Positions 46,481-55,989 of a DNA stretch of 64,000 bases are shown here, piece after piece. The number at the start of each line of letters is the position of its first letter. Within the stretch, counting starts at the first letter, position 1. The position numbers were made by a program, and so were the translations under genes. Origin of the DNA: Caprella mutica (Eukaryota > Arthropoda > Malacostraca > Amphipoda > Caprellidae); assembly GCA_947561585.1 (NCBI GenBank), contig CANNZV010001053.1, positions 221,910-285,909 on the forward strand, read 5' to 3'. The notes beneath the pieces are model-generated. The model was not told the origin of the DNA. It saw only the letters and a list, made by a program, of their open reading frames with translations, and ran no database searches.

Positions 46481-46880
46481 CCAGTCTGTATTTGGTGCAT
46501 AAAGTTACAACTTACTTACAAGCAACTATCTCAAAATTTATTCATATCAGGCAATGTAACAATCTAAATTAATAAGTTAAAATACCAGTTTGTTATCGGA
46601 CGCATGACATGAAGTTTTTCCAGTAGTCATCACGGTGGACAGATGGATTCCTGGTTTAATCGGAAAGTCTGCCTGAACATTAAAAGTAGATATTCTGAAA
46701 ATCTAGTGATCGGACTGCCATTTTAAATAAAAAGTATTTTTTGTTTAGATTTTAAAATGCACTAATAGATAGTAAATTTTTCATCTAGAAAAACATACAC
46801 CTGGTACATTGAAAGCTAATGAAACACACCCAGGAGTTTCAAAGAGGAACCATTCTCTTACGAAAAATACAACGAACTGC
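46481..46880. other. Intergenic DNA with a type c MITE left end
   Basis: GCCAGTCTGTATTTGGTGCA at about 46481 is the left end of an arm-type c module whose remainder is not found; nothing else is recognised. Confidence 0.45.
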
Positions 46881-47310
46881 CCAGTCTGCAAAAGATCATA
46901 AGATGCATGAAGTTGTGAAGTTTATCCGGCAACTATTGAGGCCTTGAAATTAGTCTCCGACTCTCCTGAAGTACCCAGCGACAATTTTCTAATTAATTCC
47001 TATGTTTATATGTAATTATTGGCCAGTCTGAAAAGAAGGATTCCTTAGACACAGGATTTTTTTTACAGAAATTGGGATTTGGGCACAGCAAATAAAATAA
47101 CATGGGAAATTGGGAACATAGAAATTAATTCAATTAAATAGGACTTGGGCGCAGGAATAATCCACAAATCCTGCTGTACTTTTCAGACTGGATTATTGGA
47201 GAGTATTTTGAGATTTTTGGTCATTTTGGAGAAATTTGAAAATCTTTTGGAGAGAAATAGCCCCAAAAATCAAATATCTGGAGACTGATTGTACATGATT
47301 TGCAGACTAG
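46881..47310 (+). mobile_element. CCAGTCTG MITE, arm type b, split by type d
   Basis: CCAGTCTGCAAAAGATC start and TTTGCAGACTAG end. Its interior is interrupted by the type d copy 47023-47191. Outside the insert the body matches 48732-48976 inverted. Confidence 0.8.
47023..47191 (+). mobile_element. CCAGTCTG MITE, arm type d, with 8-bp duplication ATTATTGG
   Basis: Inverted ends CCAGTCTGAAAAG; ATTATTGG at 47015-47022 and 47192-47199. This is the clearest proof that the CCAGTCTG modules transpose with an 8-bp duplication, as hAT elements do. Confidence 0.9.
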
Positions 47311-47342
47311 TTGGTAGTTACCTGTTAATATGTGTCATGTGT

Positions 47343-47550
47343 CCAGTCTGCAAAAGATGCATGAAGTTGTGAAGTTTATCCGGCGACTGTTGAGGCTTTG
47401 AAATTAGTCTCCTGAATTATCCGGCAACAATTTTCTAATTAGTTCCCATGTTTACATGTAATTAGTGGAGAGAATTTTGGTCATTTTGGAAAGAAATTTG
47501 AAAATCTTTGTTTGGAGACAAATTACCCCAAAAATTAAATATCTGGAGAC
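47343..47550 (+). mobile_element. CCAGTCTG MITE, arm type b
   Basis: CCAGTCTGCAAAAGATGCATG start, core AATTAGTTCCCATGTTTACA, degraded right end. Confidence 0.65.
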
Positions 47551-48144
47551 TAATTGTGTGTGGTGAAATGATTAGAAAGGGTTACTAATCAAGTAGAACT
47601 AGAATAGTTTGTTCTTAAATCTTAAATAATTTAGTTTGCACGACATGACGACCCTAATGCTTAATATATTATATCAAAAATTATACTTAATGTGTCTGCT
47701 ATTCCGATTACTAGAGGTAAGCCGATTACTGTCACAATCATCCTACCTACCTAGTGGCTAGTAGGAATGATTCATGATTCTGTGAGTCACTGAGTGACGT
47801 GACGGTACGGTACCTAGTACCTAGACTGCAGGAACAGCCGAACTGGTTACACCATGTATAAGAGTATGTCAGTTGAAGCCAATTAATTGGCTTAGATTTG
47901 AAATGGCCAAATCTCAGATATGTCTAATTGGCTTTAAATTTTGAATTAATTCCTATGTTCTAATGTTAATTTCGGCTAGAAATCTTCAAAAAATGAGCCA
48001 AATTGGTTTGGCTCAGAATTTTTACTTACTTACTTACTATTTTCCAGCCTCTGAAACATGGAACTGGTAAAGAGTTCTCTAAGAAATCCTCCATTTTGGT
48101 TTCTGTTCTCAGTAAAATACATATGAATTAAGAATTGTTTGCAC
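47551..48144. other. Intergenic DNA, nothing recognised
   Basis: AT-rich; fragments of CTACCTACCTAG and of type f (48060-48130) only. Confidence 0.4.
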
Positions 48145-48472
48145 CCAGTCTGCAGAATATGGGAGATATTTGGGATATTCTCTCCAAACAATTTTGAATT
48201 AATTCCTATATTTACATTAATTTTGCTACTAACACTTCTGAATAAATCCCTATAATTACATTAATTTTGCTACAAACAGAATAAGACCAGTCTGCCGAAT
48301 ATGGGAAATTAACATTTTCTGTGTGAACTATCCTTAATTTCCTCCTATATTTACATGTATTTTACTGAAAACAGCAGCCAAAATGGAGGATTTTTTGGAG
48401 AACACTTTACCAGTTTCTGCAGTCTGGGTATAAGAGATCTCTATGAACACTTTACTAGTTTCTGCAGACTGG
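48145..48472 (+). mobile_element. CCAGTCTG MITE, arm type a, containing a type f insertion
   Basis: CCAGTCTGCAGAATATGGGA start and GTTTCTGCAGACTGG end. The type f copy 48287-48427 is inserted at AGAATAAGA; the intact site is visible in the next type a copy (48548-48731). Confidence 0.85.
48287..48427 (+). mobile_element. CCAGTCTG MITE, arm type f, nested
   Basis: Flanked by GAATAAGA (48279-48286) and GTATAAGA (48428-48435), an 8-bp duplication with one change. Confidence 0.85.
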
Positions 48473-48547
48473 GTTCACACAGAAAATGTTAAAGATGTCC
48501 CGTATTCCAGACTGTATTTCATGGTAAATTCCACCGACTTGTCGGTG

Positions 48548-48731
48548 CCAGTCTGCAGAATATGGGAGATATTTGGGATATTATCTCAGAACAATTTTAA
48601 ATTAATTCCTATATTTACATTAATTTTGCTACAACCACTTCTGAATTAATCCCTATATTTACATCAATTTAACTACAAACAGAATAAGAGATCTCAGATC
48701 TCTATGAACACTTTACTAGTTTCTGCAGACT
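48548..48731 (+). mobile_element. CCAGTCTG MITE, arm type a
   Basis: Full left end; the right end abuts the next module directly (CTGCAGACT then CCAGTCTG). Confidence 0.8.
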
Positions 48732-48976
48732 CCAGTCTGAAAAGCATGCACAATTAGTCTCCAGACTCCAGATATTTAATTTTTGGTGCAATTTCTCTCC
48801 ATAGATTTTCAAAATTATCTCCAAAATGGCCTAAAATCTCAAAATTATCTCCACTAATTACATGTAAACATGGGAACTAATTAGAAAATTTTTGCCAGAT
48901 AATGCAGGAGACTAATTTCCAGGCCTCAATAGTTGCCAGATAAACTTCACAACTTCATGCACCTTTTGCAGACTGG
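48732..48976 (-). mobile_element. CCAGTCTG MITE, arm type b
   Basis: CCAGTCTGAAAAGCATGCAC start and ATGCACCTTTTGCAGACTGG end are inverted; the centre has TTACATGTAAACATGGGAAC. Confidence 0.85.
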
Positions 48977-49186
48977 TGTTGGTGGAATTTTTCTCCATTG
49001 AAAATAATATTCTGGCAAAGTGACAAAGTCGGTGGATTTTTAGCTAATTATTCCTATTTTACCATTAATTTTTGGATGAAAAATGGGTAAAATGTTGGTT
49101 GATTACCAAAATTACTGGAAATTTATGGTGGATTTTTCAGCTTTTTCATAAAGTCAGTGGAATTTTGTGCACCAAATACAGACTGG
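48972..49186 (-). mobile_element. CCAGTCTG MITE, arm type c, inverted
   Basis: Ends GTGCACCAAATACAGACTGG; centre TATTCCTATTTTACCATTAA. It shares its left boundary with the preceding type b module. Confidence 0.75.
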
Positions 49187-49207
49187 CCCGTATTCTGCAG
49201 ACTGGCC

Positions 49208-49572
49208 TATTCAGTATTGAGTATAGTGTAATTCGGAGTAATTAAATTTGGTATTTAGTGTAACCGATCAAATTGGCACATTTTATAATCGTAACCCACT
49301 CTGGAAATAGAGGTCTTTTCTGATGGATTAATTACTCTGTTGGAGTTTAGTAAACCTTAAAATACAGTAATAAATTAATGGGAACTGTATAATCCGCAGC
49401 ATTTAGCCTCAAAATTCATCTGTTAGCCAAAGGTATTTTCCAGAGTGGGTTATAACGTATATTAATCGATAGCACAACCATGGGCATGGTGGATTTTTTC
49501 AGCTTTTTCAAAACGTGAGTGGGATTTTGTGCACCAAATACAGACTGGCCACCACTACCAGCAACTCCCCAG
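49208..49572. other. Intergenic DNA with MITE debris
   Basis: A further type c right end (TTGTGCACCAAATACAGACT) lies at about 49526-49550. The rest is unassigned. Confidence 0.45.
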
Positions 49573-49827
49573 CCATGTTTCAAAGTGTGGCAGGAAAGTC
49601 GCCAGTTTATTGAGAAAATGGATCCAGATCGGCAGGTCGCCACATTTAAGATACTTTAAAGAAGAAATTTGACTTCCTAGTGAAGATTTTACACTTGAAA
49701 ATATCCTCATACTTCATGTCTGTCGTCTGATGGATGTGCATCTCTTGAGACTATTTTATGAGTGATTTACTTGTTATTTACATGTTTTTCAACTTATTTC
49801 ACCCCTCAAAAGTTGCCAATATACTGG
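49573..49827 (+). mobile_element. CCATGTTTC MITE, right end missing
   Basis: Matches 32432-32700 closely, then stops at ATACTGG where LINE sequence begins, so the LINE or a deletion removed its last ~30 bp. Confidence 0.75.
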
Positions 49828-49828
49828 A

Positions 49829-50613
49829 TGAAAAGCTTAGAAGAGGAAAATAGGTATTTGAGGAAATTAAATGAGGAGATGAAGGGAGAAATGGAGAGAT
49901 TCTTTGTAGAACTGGGGAAAGTAAAGAGTGAAGTAAAGAAAGAAATTAAGGAGGAAGTGATTGCAGAAATTAAGGAAGAAATAGGGAGAAAATTAGTAAT
50001 GGGAGAAAGACCAGCAGAGGAAATTAACTTAGATGTTAGAATGGAGGCAGAAGTAGGGAAAAAAGAGGAAATTGTGAAGGAGATAAAAGAGGAAGTGATG
50101 AGTGAAGTGAAGGAGGATGATGAGAGAAAGAAGAGAGTTTGCAATTTGGTGGTGTATGGTTTGGGGGAGGGAGGAGACAGAGATGATAAGGAGAAGTTGA
50201 GAGAAATAATTGAGGTTCAGTTAGGTATAAGAAATGCATACATTGTTGAAATTACTAGATTGAGAGGGGGGAAAGGACTAGAGGAAGAGAACAATAATAG
50301 GGAAGTGCCGACACTAGTCAGAATGGAGACGGTGGGTCAAAAGTGGGCGGTGATAGGAAAAGCGAAAAATTTGAGGAAAATGGGAGATAGGTTTAAGAGG
50401 GTTATGATAATGCCTGATTTAACCAGAAATGAAAATATACAGGATAAGAAAATAAGGGAAGAATTGTGGAAAAGGAGAAGGGAGGGAGAGAATATATACA
50501 TAAGAAAGGGAAAGATAGTAAAGAGGGTGGATAGCTGGCAAAGGGAACAAACAAGTACATCAGTAGAAGAAGGAAAGGTAGAACAAAAAACTGGCAATAC
50601 AAATAACAAATGA
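49829..50613 (+). pseudogene. LINE ORF1-like protein
   Basis: About 260 residues. It opens with a long charged coiled coil (LEEENRYLRKLNEEMKGEME then E/K-rich heptads to about residue 110). An RNA-recognition-like domain follows (RVCNLVVYGLGEGGDRDD, VEITRLRGGKGL, VLIRMETVGQKW-type strand). This order is that of RRM-containing ORF1 proteins that bind LINE RNA. The frame is intact up to its stop, but the element downstream is broken, so I class it as a remnant. The frame could begin further upstream in the flanking MITE, but the ATG at 49829 marks the start of LINE-like sequence. Confidence 0.75.
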
Positions 50614-50625
50614 AGGGTAGAGAAT

Positions 50626-51541
50626 GTGAAAGGGGATGGAGTGGAGGAGTATAAGGGACTGAGATTGAGAGGTGGTAGAGTGGGAGGGGGAGGTAGTCTG
50701 GTGAGAATTGATATGATAAATGTGCAGGGACTGAATGACGTGAAGGCTATAGATATTATGAGAAGAATGGGAGAAGAGAAGGAGGCGAATGAAGTAAGGA
50801 TAGTTGGATTGGTTGAAACTCATGAAAAATTCAAAAGAGTGGAGTGGGGAGATGATGTTAATATTATAGATAGGATGAGAGAGATGAGTGATAAGAAGGG
50901 GGGAGGAATGATGATGCTAACATGTGATGAGGGGGAAGTGGAGATGGAGAAGATCGACTGTGACTGCAGAGATTTGCTGGCGTCAGAGGTGAGGGTGGGA
51001 AAATTTTGTTTCTGGATGATTCTGGTGTATATGGACACTAGGGATTTGGACAGGAATAGGAAAATATATAGAGATTTGGATCGGATTTTGGGAAGGATGC
51101 CAGAGAACATGGCTCTTGTTGTTTTAGGAGATTTTAATGGGCATGTAGGTTTTTTGGGTGAACAGGAATTAAATAGGAATGGGGAAATTATGTTGGACTT
51201 CTTGCAGAAGTGGAACTTGGTGATGCTAAATGTGGATGAGAGATGTGAAGGGAAGTATACCAGAGTGCAGGGGGATGAAAGAAGTGTAATTGGTGAATGA
51301 GATGATGTATAGGAGATTTGAGGGGATGGTTATAGACGATAGGAAGGAAATGTTTGATATGTCGGACCACTGCTACATGTCTGGAGTTTTCAGAGTGAAG
51401 GAAGAAAAGTTAAAAAGAAAGGAATGTGAATATGAAGAGAATAGTTACTATAAGGTGGATGATGAAATTATGATGAGTGGATTTGTGAGTAAGGTGGAAG
51501 GAGAGATGGATAGAATAGTAAATATGGATATAAATGAATGA
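50626..51541 (+). pseudogene. LINE ORF2 endonuclease fragment
   Basis: Apurinic/apyrimidinic endonuclease domain that would nick target DNA. Visible motifs are INVQGLND near the start, GLVETHEKF (catalytic E), the KKGGGMMML strand, VVLGDFNGHVGFLG (D and N of the active site) and DMSDHCYMSG (the terminal SDH motif), which is read after a frame change near 51290. The reverse transcriptase domain is missing. Confidence 0.85.
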
Positions 51542-51905
51542 GAGAGAATAGTACAGGAAAAAGCTAATGAATGTCTGAGAAGAAATGGTAGGAGAAGGAT
51601 AGGAAAAATTATTAGGAGGGTGATTGATCAACCATGGATGAATAGTGAAATCAAAAGGAAAATAAAATACAAGAGAGTTCTAAACAGAAGGAAAAGGAGA
51701 GTAGAAGGTGAGGAGAGACAGAGTATGGACTCTTTATAGAGAGCAAAAAGAAAAAGTAAAGAGGTTAGTGAGGGAGGTGAAGATGGGATATGAGAGAAGA
51801 GTAGCTGAGGAAGTGAGATTGAATAAAAATGGCAAGAAGTGGAAAATGTTTGAGAAACTCCAAGGCAGAGAGTTTCAGAAAAAAAGGGGAAAGTTATATG
51901 GAGTA

Positions 51906-53660
51906 AATGTTCTTTAGTCCTGTCATTCCATACCTCTATCACATCATTATCATGCATCTGGTAAATTTGTTTCCAAAAATTACACATCTTATTCTTCAAA
52001 TCCTCCGCATTCATCTCATTCCCACTTTCATCATAAACTTTCACAACACCATTCTTTCTCCCTCCTCTCAGTACACTAATGTTGTGCCACATTTTCCTAC
52101 CAGAGTCTCTATTGCTTCTTATCTTATCCGTCTTGTTTCTTTCATACTCTCTTATACTCTCTCTCACCATATCTGCAACTTTCCTCTTTTGTTCCCTATA
52201 CCTTACCCATGCCTCATTCCTTTCTAAGTTTCTGCACCTTCCTTCTAACTCTGTTCAACTGCTTACGCACATCTACTTCTCTTCTTATCTCCTCATTCAT
52301 CCACACACCAGATTGCATTAGTTGTTGTCTAAGAGCCGCCAATTCACCAACAGGTTATTTGAAGAGCCGTGGGGATATCATATCTGAGCCGTGGGATAAC
52401 AATCGCGAGCCGTGGGATAACAATCGCGAGCCGTGGGATAAAAAATGCGAGCCGTGGGATAAAAATGCGAGCCGTAGGATAAAAAATGCGAGCCGTGGGA
52501 TAAAAAATGCAAGTCGTGGGATAAAAAATGTGAGCTGTGGGATAAAAACTACAAGCAATGGGATATAAAACAAGCCGTGGTGGAAGGAGCAATTACTACC
52601 TAGATTTAGTTACTTATTAACAGACCGGGAATATTTGATCAAGTGAAAATTCACATTTGATGAGCCGCAAAGTTTTGAAACTATATAAATGACTTTTAGA
52701 AGACCGCGAGTTTCGAAAAAAATTCACAAAGAATGCAATCTGGTCCACACACTCTCCCATTCATTCACATTCAAATTACCTCTAATCACTCTGGTTCTCT
52801 TCAACACTTCCTCACACACTTCAGTCACAGCCTCATGAAACACACAGTCCTGTTCACCCACATTCACTCTTGTTAGTCTATCTTCCATCCCTTGCAAAAA
52901 TCTCTCTTTCATATCATCCTTCACTCTATAGTACTCTATATTATTCTGCATCACCTCTTCACTACCCTTCATACCAATTTTAAAATCAATTCTAATCATG
53001 CAATGATCTGACAAATCAAATAATTCCTTCCTTTCATCTATATCAATCTTCACAAAATCCTCATACAAAATCCATTCACCAAAACAAAATCAATCACACT
53101 CTTATGACTTATGCATACCCTCTTCTCTAGTAATCTCACCTCTACATGCCTCATCCAAATTTAACATAACAAGTCTACATTCATCCATCAAATTTAATAA
53201 CTTCTCTCCATTCCTATTTAATTCTTGCTGACCTAAAAAACCTATATGTGCATTCATATCACCCAGAACCATTAACTTCCCTTCATACTCTTCCACAATA
53301 CCCCTAATACACACAACTATCCTATCATTCCTATCATTATCTCTAACATCCCAGTAAGTGAGTATCACTCTCATCTTCTTCTTTCTCATTTCAATATCTA
53401 CACACAAAACATCTGGATTACCACACTCTACCCTAACAATACTAACTTCATCACTCGATCCTATCATAAGTCCACCACCCTTCTCGTCTTGCTCATTCCT
53501 CATACCAACCTCATACTTATAATCCTTACCAAAAAACACTCTCTCTACCTTTATGCTGCGTTTCAGTAAACATTGAAATCTTCATCTTACTATTCATCCT
53601 CTCAACCATCTCTGGCCATTCATTCCATTTATGCACTGTAAGCCCCTGCACATTCAACAA
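51906..53660 (-). mobile_element. Second LINE of the same family, inverted and broken
   Basis: On the minus strand: NVQGLTVHKW and FTETQHK (about 53660-53550), GGGLMIGSSDE, VLGDMNAHIGFLGQQELNRN (53539-53102), LSDHCMIRIDF (53068-52724), then a linker and reverse-transcriptase N-terminal region (EYERNKTDKIRSN, MWHNISVLRGG; 52320-51910). It meets the plus-strand LINE at about 51905, tail to tail. Divergence from the first copy shows these are two separate subfamily members. Confidence 0.8.
52330..52735. repeat. Insertion with 21-bp tandem repeat inside the LINE
   Basis: About ten units built on GAGCCGTGGGATAAAAAATGC (one base over 20 in full), at 52370-52575, with GAGCCGTGG spacing of about 21 bp and increasing decay to the right. 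It separates two parts of the minus-strand LINE and is bordered by inverted CCAGATTGCATT / AATGCAATCTGG. Confidence 0.8.
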
Positions 53661-53820
53661 AAACACACTCACTAAATCATTTATAGTTTTATACCTTTAT
53701 TTTTATTACTCACAGTTTTCTTTCCCCCTGGCTGCCTTCAGTTGCTAGCAGCACCCTCCTGAACCCTCTGCGTGACATCTCCACTGCTCTGCTGGCTGGT
53801 CTCTCCCACCACTCCACTGA
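53661..53820. other. Continuation upstream of the inverted LINE
   Basis: Less AT-rich than its surroundings. It may be the end of LINE ORF1 or its spacer, but no reliable frame is seen. Confidence 0.35.
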
Positions 53821-54080
53821 CAGTCTGCAGAATGTGTCTCTTCTCCCGCAGAGACTTTTATTTGAGAGAGAGCTACTCTCTGACTCTCAGCAGCAGATTC
53901 AGAATCTCCCGCAGCTAAATTAATGGTAACATAGGAATTAATTCAAAATCTCCCGCAGCTAAATTAATGGTAACATAGGAATTAATTCAAGATCTCCCGC
54001 AGAGATCTCCAATTTCTAAAATTTCAATCAAAAACTCCCGCAGAGAGTCTTGGAAAAATGTTCCATATTCTGCAGACTGG
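53821..54080 (+). mobile_element. CCAGTCTG MITE, arm type e
   Basis: CAGTCTGCAGAATGTGTCTC start and CATATTCTGCAGACTGG end. Two direct copies of CGCAGCTAAATTAATGGTAA lie in the middle. Confidence 0.75.
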
Positions 54081-54083
54081 ACA

Positions 54084-54450
54084 GTCTGCTGCGACAGTGA
54101 GTGCGACTGACCAGGTCCACCTCTCTGCGACTGTCAACCTCTCTGCGACTGTCCATCTCTCTGCGACTGTCCACCTCTTTGCGACTGTCCACCTCTCTGC
54201 GACTGTCCACCTCTCTGCGACTGTCCACCTCTCTGCGACTGTCCACCTCTCTGCGACTGCCCACCTCTCTGCGACTGTCCACTTCTCTGCGACTGTCCAC
54301 CTCTCAGGCTCTCTGCGACTGTCCACCTCTCTGCGACTGTCCACCTCTCTGCGACTGTCCACCTCTCTGCGACTGTCCACCTCTCTGCGACTGTCCACCT
54401 CTCTGCGACTGTCCACCTCTCTGCGGACTGCGACTGACCACCTCTCTGCG
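54084..54450. repeat. 18-bp minisatellite (~19 units)
   Basis: Unit CTCTCTGCGACTGTCCAC. One irregular unit near 54300 inserts CAGGCT. The period keeps frames open on both strands; none is a credible gene. Confidence 0.95.
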
Positions 54451-55440
54451 AGAGGTTTTTAAATTCTTTTTTTATTTTTATTTTTCTAATTTAAAGGGTT
54501 CTGGTTAGTACCATATGTCCCTTTTTCATTAGAGTATTTGTAATGTATTTTATTTCAGTACTCAATTCACAATAAATATTCCAATTTAAGAATTTCTCAT
54601 GGTAACATAACAGCAAACACCAAAACACACTGTAGTAGTATTCAATGAATACCAAATGTAAATAACTGAAATAAAAACAATCTAATTCTAGTCTTAAATA
54701 ATATCCCTAATAGGTTATGCCATATGTGAATAGGGCATGTCCACCAAAAATCATTAAAGTTAACTTCATAACTCAAAACGAGAAGTCTGTTCATTTATTA
54801 TCTTGGTATTGTAGTGTGAAGTCATTAGGTGTGCTGCTCTGTGAAGCAATAGTTCTTCGGAAATTTTATAATTGTTATTAATGTCTTGTTTTGTTTTTCA
54901 CAGTCTAATATTCTCAAAGTATGTAAAATATTTAAGTCATATATAAAAGAGATTAAGTTGAATCATAGAGGAAACCAGGGTATGTTTATAATAGATTGTT
55001 TCTTATTTAATAGTTTATGTTTTTTCTTAACAATTTATTTATTCTAAATTTTCTGTTTCAGCCTGGTTTTTTCTCATTTCATTACATACATTTCATTCAT
55101 GCATTTCATTTATTAATATTACATAGTCATTCTGATATACTTTTTCCTATCCTATCAAATTCAATAGTACTATCATTTCGTTTTTAATTAGGATTCAAAA
55201 TAAAACACATTTCATATAGCCTAATTTCGTTTATTCATATTTTCGTTTAGTTATATAATTTCATTTAGTAAGCATTATTGATATTGATTTAAGTAGGTAG
55301 TCCATGTTAAGGTGGATAACGGCCATCCCCTTACAACACAATCACCAAAACACACAATCACCAAAACACAGGCACACAACTAAATATATTTTGAATTTAT
55401 ATGTACATTATTTACAAGGGAAGGTAAATCCCTACTGGGA
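54451..55440. other. AT-rich DNA, no gene seen
   Basis: About 1 kb without coding or repeat signal. Adjacent direct copies of CACAATCACCAAAACACA occur near 55330. Confidence 0.5.
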
Positions 55441-55970
55441 GGGCATAAAAGAAAATGGGTAACTGCCGGGCGTTCTCTTTGGTACCAGACACCTATCCCT
55501 CCGGAAGAGCTTCCAGAGGGAGTTGGGTTGGTACCTACTGCCACTGCTACTGGGAGGGCAAAAGCACAGAAAAATGGGGAACTGCCGGGTGTTCTCTTCG
55601 GTACCAGACACCTATCCCTCCGGAAGAGCTTCCAGAGGGAGTTGGGTTGGTACCTACTGGGAGGGCAAAAGCACAGAAAAATGGGGAACTGCCGGGCGTT
55701 CTCTTCAGTACAAGACACCTATCCCTCCGGAAGAGCTTCCAGAGGGAGTTGGGCTGGTACCTACTGGGAGGGCATTAAAAAAAATGGGTAACTGCCGGGC
55801 GTTCTCTTCGGTACCAGACACCTATCCCTCCGGAAGAGCTTCCAGAGGGAGTTGGGTTGGTACCTACTGGGAGGGCAAAAGTACAGAAAAATGGGGAACT
55901 GCCGGGCGTTCTCTTCAGTACCAGACACAAATCCCTCCGGAAGAGCTTCCAGAGGGAGTTGGGCTGGTAT
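55441..55970. repeat. ~110-bp tandem repeat (5 units)
   Basis: Units start near 55458, 55575, 55683, 55785 and 55900. Each contains AACTGCCGGGCGTTCTCTTC, CCTCCGGAAGAGCTTCCAG and GGGAGGGCA. The GC content is far above the surroundings. CCTCCGGAAGAGCTTCCAGAGGG is a near palindrome in every unit (23 bp; key arms CCTC-GGAAG / CTTCC-GAGG). Confidence 0.9.
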
Positions 55971-55989
55971 AATACAACATTTACAGGCA

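Larger units (their letters stand above)
49829..51905 (+). mobile_element. Non-LTR retrotransposon (APE-type LINE), 3'-truncated
   Basis: Contains ORF1 (49829-50613), then the endonuclease part of ORF2 (50626-51541, frameshifted) and a decayed linker toward reverse transcriptase (to about 51905). Reverse transcriptase and the 3' end are absent, the opposite of the usual 5' truncation. Base use is strongly purine-rich on this strand, unlike its neighbours. Confidence 0.85.

Noticed and set aside
50036..50823. Minus-strand serine/leucine-rich frames over the LINE
   Set aside because: Antisense of the purine-rich ORF1/ORF2; composition artefact.
54024..54508. Several 90-135 codon frames on both strands
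   Set aside because: All are readings of the 18-bp array; no start context, splice signal or conserved domain.
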